In this document: one piece after another, positions 55,761-64,000 of the stretch
How the letters are laid out: the number at the start of each line of letters is the position of its first letter
Numbering within the stretch: position 1 is the stretch's first letter
Source of the DNA: Macrolepiota albuminosa
Taxonomy: Eukaryota > Basidiomycota > Agaricomycetes > Agaricales > Agaricaceae
Direction of reading: 5' to 3'
DNA length: 64,000 bases
Assembly (NCBI GenBank): GCA_027475525.1
Contig: JAMWFC010000107.1
Location: forward strand, 452,992-516,991
Translations under genes and position numbers: made by a program
Notes under the pieces: model-generated
Told to the model about the DNA's origin: nothing
What the model saw: the letters and a program-made list of their open reading frames with translations, nothing else
The model's database searches: none

Positions 55761-56298
55761 CTCCTCAAGTTCTTTCCCATGCTGTTTGTGATGTTGTTCA
55801 CCAAGAACAATGATGGCATCAGCAAACAAAAAAAATGCCTTGACATCACTGGACTCTTTGCTGGCACTGCAGTCCAGCAATGGCAAAACACCAGAAAATG
55901 CCTCACAGAGGACTTTCTCATCAGAGAGCCAAGGATAGTGAGTTTTGTCCAATAAACACTAAAAAAGGGGAAATAAGAGTAGGAAAGAGAAAGAGAGGGA
56001 AACACACCCAGCCAATGCTGCCCAAAAACTGAGTCCTGTCAGCAGGAGTGCCTGGAAACACTTTAACCATAGAGCAGAGGCCTGTGGCAGCCTCAGCAAA
56101 CAAGGGAAGCTTCCAAACAGAAGTGATAACCTTATTTGTGTCCTGTTTTACAGCATGCTGAAGTATGCTGTAGAAATCTGGAGGGCCTGACATAGTACAC
56201 ATGGGAGTAGCAATGGGCTTGGGAAGCAAAGTCATAATAACAACTTGAGGATGGACTTTAGGAGCAACCATCTTGCAAGGAGCAGTAAGAGGAGCCAT
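55761..56298 (-). CDS. Antisense spliced gene between gypsy-A2 integrase and 3' LTR (A2 copy)
   Basis: Antisense to gypsy-A2. Exon 1 56298-56008 (97 codons, starts MAPLTAPCKMVAPKVHPQ, contains GPPDFYSILQHAVKQDTNKV), a 49-nt intron (GTGTGT...TTTTAG, 55959-56007), exon 2 55958-55761 (66 codons: LLDKTHYPWLSDEKVLCEAF, FFLFADAIIVLGEQHH), then donor GTATGT. Compared with the A1 copy (16921-18187): both begin MAP, share YS-hydrophobic-L...A...D....I.SV, then a first intron starting GTGTGT in phase 0, then FAD(A/S)I..L followed by a charged helix and a second intron in phase 0. No stop in either exon. Later exons are not found. No known domain recognised. Confidence 0.6.
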
Positions 56299-57019
56299 GA
56301 GTCCTGCAAATGGCCTAATAGGTTGTTTTGTACTGTAGCAGCTATGATCAAGGGAAAGAAAATGAGAGGGAAGTGCACAGAAGGTAAAGAGAAAATTTTT
56401 TGCATGTGGAAAGTTTTCCTGCCGAAGCCAAGAAAAAGTTGAGAACACACTCAGGTTGGTGTGCCTACTGGGGGCAGTCAGTAGACAGAGGCTGAGGAAC
56501 AACAAATATATAAAATGTTTTAATCTATTAAACAGTTGTAAGTCCATACAAGATAGCTGAAAACTGTAAGCTCTCATAATGGTCAAAAACCATAGACCAG
56601 GACACACACACACCTCAGGACACCCACTACTACACCACCAGACCACCCAGCGAGCATCCAAGATGACAAAAGCAATGACAAAACAGCAACACAGCAGGAT
56701 TTGATGGCAACACAATCACAACCTAATCACCAAGATCAAGCCTATCAGACGATTGTAAACCAATCATGATCAAAATTTGACACCCACCTTGTCATTCCCT
56801 CTATCTCCCACATATCACCACTACTCTGGTAACAACACCACTGATCCCACCGCAGTACCACAATGAAAGCTCCAGAAGAGGAACAGAGAGGAGAGGAAGG
56901 AAACAGAAGCAGGAAGAAAAAGGGAGGAAGGATTAGCTGCACAACACGACAGACAAACCATTAGCCTTGATGACAGCCCCAGTAATGCAGCAACCAGGGC
57001 CCAGAACTGGCACATTCAT

Positions 57020-57880
57020 TGTCACGAACCACACCTACGCCACCCCGACCCCCCAGTAATTCCTGCCTGAAACCCCTCCTTTGAAACCCAACCCCCCAGC
57101 GCGTCCCTGGGACACATTGGGCCAAGACCAACTAGATCCAATGCCACCCTGACCAAGGCCAGCCTGGCCCAACCCGATGCCCAGCCCCTGGATAAGGCCT
57201 GAAGCCCTGCCAACACGCCACGTGCCCTGGACACCGTCCCAAGCCTCAATCGATCAAGCTGGGGGCCGCCCCCCCCCCACTTGACGCCGCCCTCCCAGCG
57301 CCACTCCCGAACCTGGGCAATACACCGCAACCCATCTACACCCCTGGGACCACATGTCTGCAGAGGACTGACACCTGGACAATACACCGCACGGGATGCA
57401 CCACATGGAGGGGGGGCACGGACCTTGCCCAGGGGACCCAGAGCTCACCTGGCACCTGGTACTTAACCCGCAGCTCATAGTATGTTACGGTAGTCTTGAT
57501 ATTGCTATAACTCCCGTCTCTACACTTGTCATCTATCTACTTATTGAATCTACTCGTTTTCTTCCAACTCAGTCTTCTGGTCTTAAGTCTTACTTCCTTC
57601 TTCTCTGTCCCCCAGTCTCGGGTCGCCCTCGACCTTTCCCCCTCAGTATCTCCTTCACCTCCTGGCTCCGCCTCCACTTTGCCGTGTCTTGGACTCAGCC
57701 TGGGACTCCATCTATACAAGCCTCACTTTCGACTCCCCACGTACACTCCGGAGCGCCCCCAGAGCCCTGCCAGCTATCTCCAGAAGCACACCCCCAGCTC
57801 CCAGAGTTACCTGCAGATGTTGAGTCTGCCTAGTAAGGCCGCTCACAGTTGGGAGCCCCCGTCGTCAGCGGAACCTGACA
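57020..57880 (+). mobile_element. Solo LTR, group C, with 5-bp TSD
   Basis: 861 bp, TGTCACGAACC...GGAACCTGACA, flanked by perfect TTCAT (57015-57019, 57881-57885). The gypsy-A2 5' LTR has the unoccupied site (one TTCAT at about 12485). GC-rich, many CpG; relative of 1696-2442. Confidence 0.93.
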
Positions 57881-58006
57881 TTCATGACCTGGACACGTAA
57901 CCACAAAACTACGAGAAAACATGATATAGGATGGTCCATGCAACAGGAGAAGAAGTATAAAAGGAGGACAAAAATGGGGGAGTTGAGCAAGCAATCACCT
58001 TGCCAC

Positions 58007-58473
58007 TGTCAGGGAACTCCTCATTTCTTCCTTCTTTCACTCCTTATTTCTTCTGACATTATTTCATTTTACTATTTCTATTCTTTCAACACTATCTGTT
58101 AGTACTATTCTCAGCCCTTGAGGTGCTCTGGTTCTTTAGCTACCATTCAGACAAGTGTGGGCCCCTCAGCACCACTTCCAGACTGCTTATATAAGCCAGA
58201 GTTTGCCAGAGTTTGCCTCTTATTTGTGCAATTGTTTGTGTAGGCAATTTTCAAGTTTTTAAGGTTTTGTTGTACTGTACAGTTGTTTTCCATGCTTCAG
58301 AGGCCCCAGAAGTGTCCAACCTGGCATAGGGAATCCCTAGACTCATTCTCATTGGATCTCCCTCTGCCAGGTGAGTAGTTATTATGATATTGTCAGTACA
58401 TATTCTAATACACTTTGAATCTCCCTCTGCCAGCTGTGTGACTGAGCCACAGCCTCTAGAGGTTGCCCTTACA
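58007..58473 (+). repeat. Ty3-B 5' LTR
   Basis: 467 bp, TGTCAGGG...CCCTTACA. Compared with the 3' LTR it lacks about 32 bp between two TTATTTCTTCTG repeats. A TTATATAA box lies at 58187-58194. About 20 bases after its end, TTTTGGTCTGGGAGC could be the primer-binding site. Confidence 0.92.
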
Positions 58474-58586
58474 GCAGAACAAGTCTCTACATTTTGGTCT
58501 GGGAGCCCCCTTCAGCCTACTTGAGCCTCTCTTGCCCCTTTAGGTCACTTCCCCACTGGATTACTCCCTGCCCCTCTGTTGCTTCT

Positions 58587-59797
58587 ATGACCCAACCAGC
58601 CCTCTCAGACACTCCCCTGGATGCTTCTGCTCCTCAGGATGATGCCTGGGGTTGCTTGCTTGCTCTGGAGACTCAGGTGCAGACTACTCAAGCTTCCCTC
58701 ACCCTCCACACCACCAAACTTGCTGGATTATATCAGGCCACAGACACCATCTCCCATTCCCTTCAGGCCCTCTTAGAGCACCTCCCTCTCACTCCTACCC
58801 CTCTCCAGGCACCTCCAGTTAGGGCTGACACACCCCCAGTCCCTTGCTTTGGGGCCTCCTCCCCAGTTCATGTCAATATTCCTTGCCCAGCACTCCCAGA
58901 TGCATTCAATGGTGATTGAGCAATAGGCAAGCATTTCCTGCAGTCATGCATCACCTATATTCAGCTCAGTGGTGAGGCTTTCCCCTCTGATGCTCTCAAG
59001 ATCACTTGGGTTCTTTCTTACATGAAGTCTGGATGAGCTTTGACATATGTGCTATGAGTCTTTTGATGCCCTGGAGGAGTGGAGAGTTTTGGAAGTTGGG
59101 ATCAGTTTGAGAAGGAGTTTCAGACAAAGTTCTTCCTCTTGGACCCTGCTAAGGTGGCAGCCCTCACTCTCCGAGATCCTCATCAATATGGGCAGGGGAA
59201 GTGGACCTTAGATGAGTACATCAACTCCTTCAGAGCTCTTGCTGAATAGGCCTGCTATCGAGATGGTCTTCAGCTCTGTCTCACCTTCTGAGATGGCCTC
59301 CTTCCCTCTCTCATGGACCGGATCAACAGCATGGCTGAGATGGTCTTCAGCTCTGTCTCACCTTCTGAGATGGCCTCCTTCCCTCTCTCATGGACCGGAT
59401 CAACAGCATGGCTGAGGGACAACCTGATGACACAAGTATTGAGACCTGGTATCAGGTAGCACATAATCAGTAGCAGCTCATGGAGTTACAACATGAGCTC
59501 CACTGTGGAACTGCCCCTTGCTCCACCTCACAGGCATCTTTTTCTGCTTGTCATCCTATCCAGCCTTCCCTTCCATTTTGTGCTCCACCCCCAGCTCAGG
59601 TACCTGTGGCACGTCCCCTTCCTCTCAGAGTACCTATAGATGTTGATGCCTCTCGTCAACATTCCTCCCTTCCTCTCCTCTGCCGTCACTGTGGGAAGCC
59701 TGGTCACTTCACTCGATATTGTCCTCAGGGGTTGGAGGTGTGCTATCTCTTAGCCTTAGAGCAGGAAGAGCTTCTTCTCCAGCTCCTTGCTGCCTGA
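58587..59797 (+). pseudogene. Ty3-B gag
   Basis: Start at ATG 58587 (MTQPALSDTPLDASAPQDDA). A Pro-rich N-terminal region, then the capsid domain in broken frames: FLQSCITYIQLSGEAFPSD, then SWDQFEKEFQTKFFLLDPA, WTLDEYINSFRALA. The zinc knuckle CRHCGKPGHFTRYC lies near 59680-59720. Stops at about 58918, 59249 and 59290. Duplication #15 lies inside; removal keeps SLMDRINSMAEGQPDD in frame. Confidence 0.82.
59260..59413. repeat. 77-bp tandem duplication #15
   Basis: Copies 59260-59336 and 59337-59413 are identical, in Ty3-B gag. Confidence 0.97.
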
Positions 59798-60239
59798 GAC
59801 ATTCAAGGAAACCCCTCCCCAAATGTACAGACTGAAACAGAACCTTTGGAGGAGTCCTTGTGTCCTGTGGAAGCTGTAGCAGAACCATTGGATGAGTCCT
59901 TTGGTTCTACAGAGGAGGGTTTTCAATAGAGCAATGGATGAGTTGTACGCCTCCACTGCCTGGTGCTAATCAGTTCACATGTCTATCAGTAGAATCTTCT
60001 AATATACCGCTTCCCATTCATGATTCTCTGACTGAGACTGTAAGCACCCCCTCCGACATACAAAATACCCCCTTGGTCCAAGCCTCAGCTAAGACTTCCT
60101 CTCCTCCTCCTCCTGTCCAACAACCATGTGTCCCAGCTTGGGAACAATGCCTTTCTTGTCATTATGTTGTTGCCTCCACTCCTTCTCCCAATTCTCTGCA
60201 TCTGAATGTGGAGATTGAGACAACTGACACTTAGCAGAC

Positions 60240-60495
60240 TTGAAGTGTCATAGCTCTCTTGGACAGTGGTGCTACTGGACTCTTCCTGGACACTAATTAT
60301 GTGGAACAACACCAGCTTACTACCCGACCCCTCTCTCATCCTATTCCAGTCTATAACATTGATGGCACACTCAATGAAGCTGGATCCATCTGCTTAGTGG
60401 TAGATTTAGTCCTTCGCTATCAGACTCATTCTGAGTGTGCTGTCTTTGCAGTCACCAGCCTACTGAAATTGACTGGGCCAAGAGTAAGGTGAGCA
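60240..60495 (+). pseudogene. Ty3-B protease
   Basis: ALLDSGATGLFLDTNYVEQH with intact DSGA motif, then PVYNIDGTLNEAG and CAVFAVTSLLK. The later ILG-type motif and the stretch to RT (60495-60815) contain several stops. Confidence 0.78.
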
Positions 60496-60814
60496 TAAGC
60501 CACTGCCCTTGATGGTGTTCCACCTGTGCCAAGGAAGTTAGAGAGGAGCATAGAGAGTCAGTCTGTGAGCATGCTGCTATCTGGGCTTGCTGAGTTGGAC
60601 ACCTCTCCTTGCAGACCTTGACCTACTGAATCCTCCCCCCTTGGCATTCCCTTATAGAGAGGCCCTCTATTAGGACATTTGAGATGTAGTGAGTGAAGCC
60701 CAGATAGAAGATGGACATGAGGGTAAATTTGGGTGCACTCCTGATCCAGAGTCTCCAGACAAGGCTATTGAGATAGGTGATAGGATTTATGCAACTACCT
60801 TATGACCTCCACCA

Positions 60815-62244
60815 ATGGTAGCAGAGATTAGAGCTAGCCAAACTACTTTCCAGTGGCTAGCTCAGGCATTTGCTGCCAACTCTGCTCCTAAGTCATTCCA
60901 AGATGCAGTTCCTCATCACTTGCAAGACTTTGAGGATGTTTTCTCTAAGGCATCATTTGACTCCCTGCCAGAGCGTAAGCAGTGGGACCATGCAATTGAG
61001 CTTACGCCCAATGCTGAGCCCTCTAGCTGCAAGGTCTATCCTTTCTCTCCCAGAGAACAAGATGAGCTTGATGCCTTTTTGCAGGAGAATTTAGACTCTG
61101 GTCACATCCATCCCTCAAAGTCTTTGATGGCCTCTCCAGTCTTTTTTATTAAGAAGAAGGATAGATCTCTATGTCTGGTTCAGGACTACCAGGTCTTGAA
61201 TGTGATGACTGTGAAGAATCCCTACCCCTTACCACTCATTTCAGAGCTTGTCAACAACCTCCAAGGTGCGTGCTACTTCACCAAGTTGGATGTCTGCTGG
61301 GACTACAACAATGTGTGCATCAAAGAAGGTGACAAGTGGAAGGCAGCATTCCAAACAAATTGTGGACTCTTTGAACCTCTGGTAATGTTCTTTGGCCTCA
61401 CTAATAGCCCTGCCACCTTCTAGACCATGATGAACAACATTTTCTGAGACCTCATAGTAGAAGGTGTTGTGTGTGTATACCTTGACAATATCCTCATCTA
61501 TACCAAGGCTCTAGAGGAGCATTGTCAGATTACACGCATTGTACTGGAATGTCTTTGCCAACACCAGCTCTATTTTAAGCCAGAGAAGTGCGAGTTTGAG
61601 CAGACTAAGGTTGAATATCTTGGACTAATCATCTCTCATGGAATGGCTAAGATGGTCCCAGTCAAGGTGGCTGGTGTGGCAGAGTGGCCAGAGCCTAAGA
61701 ACAAGGAGGTTCAGGCCTTTCTGGATTTCACCAACTTCTACCAGAGATTTATTCAGGACTTCTCACATCATGCCCAGCCCCTCTTCGATCTCACCACTAA
61801 GGACACTCCTTGGCACTGGGATGCAGCACAGCAGACAGCCTTTGATGCACTCAAACAGAGAGTCACTTCAAAGCCTGTCCTCCTATTCCCAGATGACGAC
61901 TCTCCCTTCCGTGTCAAAGCCGATAGCTCAGATTTCACTACTGGAGCCATTCTCTCTCAACAGTCCAAGGGAGGATGGTAAGTGGTATCCTGGCCTTCTA
62001 CTCCAAGAGTCTCAATGCTTTGGAGCAAAATTATGAGATCTATAATACGAAGATGCTGGCTATCATTTGGTCATTTGAGGAGTGGCAACATTTTCTTGAG
62101 GGTGCTAGGCATAAATTTGAGGTGTGGACTGATCACAAGAACTTAGAGTACTTTTGGACGGCCAAGAAACTTAACTGCCAACAGGCTCAATGGTCCTTGT
62201 ATCTGGCCAACTTCAACTTTTCTCTGCATCACAAACCTGGATGA
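60815..62244 (+). pseudogene. Ty3-B reverse transcriptase and RNase H
   Basis: RT: QWDHAIELTPNAEPSSCKVY, SPVFFIKKKDRSLCLVQDYQ, YFTKLDVCWDYNNVCIKEGD, FGLTNSPATF, then TAG (61421) and TGA (61445), then the catalytic box as YLDN instead of YLDD: AAT at 61487-61489 replaces the second Asp. Thumb: VEYLGLIISH, FLDFTNFYQRFIQDFS. RNase H: FRVKADSSDFTTGAILSQQS, EQNYEIYNTKMLAIIWSFEE, FEVWTDHKNLEYFWTAKKLN. The YLDN change alone should abolish polymerase activity. Confidence 0.9.
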
Positions 62245-62569
62245 GCATGAGCAAGCCAGATGTGCTTTCTAGACGAGCAGACCATGGTTCAGGAGCTAGT
62301 GACAATGACAATATTGTACTCCTGAAGCCAGAACCATTTGTCATCCATGCTTTAGAAGGTGTGGTTGGCCAGGGAGAAGAAGTGAGCATCCTTTGAGACA
62401 TCCGACAAGGTAACTGGAAGGGCACTCAAGAAGATCTGGTAGCCAAGGCTGCCATGGCCTTGCATGCTCAAGAGAAAACTGGAGTGAAGTCCATCTGCAC
62501 TGATGAGTGGTCTTTAGAGAATGGTCTTCTCATTTTCCAGGGATGCATTTATGTTCCCAAACTGCAAGA

Positions 62570-63395
62570 CCTCCATAGGCAGATTGTAGACCAGCATCAT
62601 GACTCTTGAGTTGCAGGACATCCTGGCAGATGGAAGAGATTAGAGCTGGTCTCACGGAATTACTAGTGGCCTCAAATGTTGTGGTATATTGGCTCTTACA
62701 CCTCTACCTGTGATGTTTGCCTTTGGACTAAGCCTCATTGTCAGCCTCCTATTGGACAGCTTCATCTATTGCCTATTCCAGCTGAGCGTTGGAGTGTGGC
62801 CTCAGTAGACTTCATTGTTGAGTTACCAGACTCTCATGGATATGATGCAATCATGGTGGTAGTGGATCTCTGTGGCAAGCATGCTCATTTTATTCTAATA
62901 CACACTACTTGCTCAGCCATGGATGCCACTAATCTGTACTGGAAGCATGTCTGGAAACTCCATGGGTTGTCAGATGCTTATGTCTCTGACCATGGACCTC
63001 AGTTTGTGGCAGAGTTTACTAGAGAACTGTATTGCCTTCTCCATGTCAAACTCCACACTTCCACAGCCTACCATCTCCACTCTGATGGCCAGACCAAGCA
63101 TGTCAACCAGGAGCTAAAACAGTATCTCTGGCTCTTCTGCAATGAAGGACAGGATGACTGAGATGACCTATTACCAGAGGCAGAGTTTCAATACAACAAT
63201 TGTGTACATGCTGCCACCCAGATGTCTCTCTCCTGGGAGCCACAAGAGAATATCCATGCCCCTGCCTTGGTCTGGAAATTCTATCAACAGCATCTCAATG
63301 CTCCCTGGGCAATCAGAGGCCTTTATTCTCTTTCCAAGGTAGACCAGGCCATTCAGAACTACTTCTATCCAGCACGTCAAGATGCCACACTCTAG
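62570..63395 (+). pseudogene. Ty3-B integrase
   Basis: Zinc-finger end (CDVCLWTKPHCQ), core WSVASVDFIVELPDSHGYDA (first Asp), YVSDHGPQFVAEFTREL (second Asp), DGQTKHVNQELKQYL (Glu). A TAG next to the conserved WWP motif (NY-stop-WPQM, about 62663) and a TGA at 63159 break it. C-terminal part FYPARQDATL, then a TAG at 63393. Directly followed by the polypurine tract, so this element has no antisense gene. Confidence 0.88.
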
Positions 63396-63406
63396 AGGGG
63401 GAGTGA
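63394..63406 (+). promoter_or_regulatory. Polypurine tract of Ty3-B
   Basis: AGAGGGGGAGTGA immediately before the 3' LTR start TGTCAG. Confidence 0.85.
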
Positions 63407-63982
63407 TGTCAGGGGACTCCTCATTTCTTCCTTCTTTCACTCCTTATTTCTTCTGCTCTCCTTTCATTCATTCTCTTATTTCTTCTGACATTATTTTATT
63501 TCACTATTTCTATTCTTTCAACACTATCTGTTAGTACTATTCTCAGCCCTTGAGGTGCTCTGGTTCTTTAGTTACTATTCAGACAAGTGTGGGCCCTTCA
63601 GCACTGCTTCCAGACCACTTACATAAGCCAGAGTTTGCCAGAGTTTGCCCCTTATTCAGACAAGTGTGGGCCCTTCAGCACTGCTTCCAGACCACTTACA
63701 TAAGCCAGAGTTTGCCAGAGTTTGCCCCTTATTTGTGCAATTGTTTATGTAGGCAATTTTTGAGTTTTTAAGGTTTTGTTGTACTATACAGTTGTTTTCC
63801 ATGCTTCAGAGGCCTCAGAAGCATCCAACCTGGCATAGAGAATCCCTAGACTTGTTCTCTTTGGATCTCCCTCTGCCAGGTAAGTAGTTACTATGATATT
63901 GTCAGTACATACTCTAATACACTTTGGATCTCCCTCTGCCAGCTGTGTGACTGAGCCACAGCCTCTAGAGATCGCCCTTACA
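63407..63982 (+). repeat. Ty3-B 3' LTR
   Basis: 576 bp including duplication #16; 499 bp without it, against 467 bp in the 5' LTR. Confidence 0.92.
63576..63729. repeat. 77-bp tandem duplication #16
   Basis: Copies 63576-63652 and 63653-63729 are identical; includes the TATA-like region of the LTR. Confidence 0.95.
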
Positions 63983-64000
63983 GCCATGGCTTGGAGTCCC

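Larger units (their letters stand above)
58007..63982 (+). mobile_element. Ty3-B: full-length Ty3/gypsy element, decayed
   Basis: LTRs 58007-58473 and 63407-63982, gag, protease, RT, RNase H, integrase, polypurine tract. Flanks GCCAC (58002-58006) and GCCAT (63983-63987) are a 5-bp target duplication with one change; the unoccupied site GCCATGG occurs at 12610-12616. Inserted in the gypsy-A2 3' LTR. Many stop codons make it non-autonomous. Confidence 0.93.
56478..64000 (+). mobile_element. gypsy-A2 3' LTR with two insertions, runs off the window
   Basis: From ACAGAGGCTGAGGAAC at about 56478 it follows 11945-12620 at about 93-95%. The first 10-20 bases of the LTR are diverged. It is interrupted by a solo LTR (57020-57880) and Ty3-B (58007-63982); GCCATGGCTTGGAGTCCC at 63983 resumes it. 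A TATAAAA box lies at about 57956. The end of the element is beyond 64000. Confidence 0.88.

Overview
The window is a stack of nested transposable elements from what looks like the genome of a filamentous basidiomycete, probably an Agaricomycete. Three things point there: KDZ (Kyakuja-Dileera-Zisupton) transposases with CxC2-type cysteine clusters and their usual companion genes, Ty3/gypsy and DIRS retrotransposons with fungal-type proteins, and short GT-AG introns of about 50-80 nt. I found no convincing single-copy host gene. The species cannot be named from the sequence alone.

Layout. 1-11930 is a graveyard: a decayed Ty3/gypsy integrase (about 119-1105), a truncated LTR, the N-terminal half of a Helitron protein (1381-5026, minus) split by a solo LTR, tRNA-derived SINE heads, a small inverted-repeat element, a triple repeat carrying palindromes, and AT-rich sequence without clear genes. 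From 11931 to beyond the right edge runs one Ty3/gypsy element, here called gypsy-A2 (plus strand). Its 5' LTR is split by a 29.7-kb KDZ element, KDZ1 (12709-42415), flanked by a perfect 8-bp duplication AATTTTGA. KDZ1 contains companion genes, a transposase gene (about 37650-41987) and a second gypsy element, gypsy-A1 (16245-37618, minus). The pol gene of A1 is split by another KDZ element, KDZ2 (21630-33239), whose 1.5-kb terminal inverted repeats hold two solo LTRs. The internal region of A2 resumes at 42605, is interrupted by a 6-kb DIRS element (47158-53189, minus) with split direct repeats, and its 3' LTR (about 56478 onward) holds a solo LTR and a complete but decayed Ty3 element, Ty3-B (58007-63982).

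Two observations stand out. (1) Both gypsy-A1 and gypsy-A2 carry, between integrase and 3' LTR and in antisense, an intron-containing gene whose protein (starting MAP) appears homologous between the two, with introns at matching places. I do not recognise the family. (2) Sixteen exact tandem duplications with a period of exactly 77 bp are scattered over unrelated sequences. Where coding frames can be tested, deleting one 77-bp copy restores the frame. This is most simply an assembly artefact (unmerged k=77 overlaps), and it makes several genes look more broken than they are.

How the parts work together: each autonomous element encodes its own mobility proteins (gag-protease-RT-RNase H-integrase for Ty3 types, gag-RT-RNase H-tyrosine recombinase for DIRS, KDZ transposase for the DNA elements). 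Most are inactivated by nested insertions and by C-to-T type stop codons. LTR groups used below: A1 (TGATACG...ACTACA), A2 (TGATA...GCATCA), B (TGTCAGG...CTTACA), C (TGTCACG...CTGACA).
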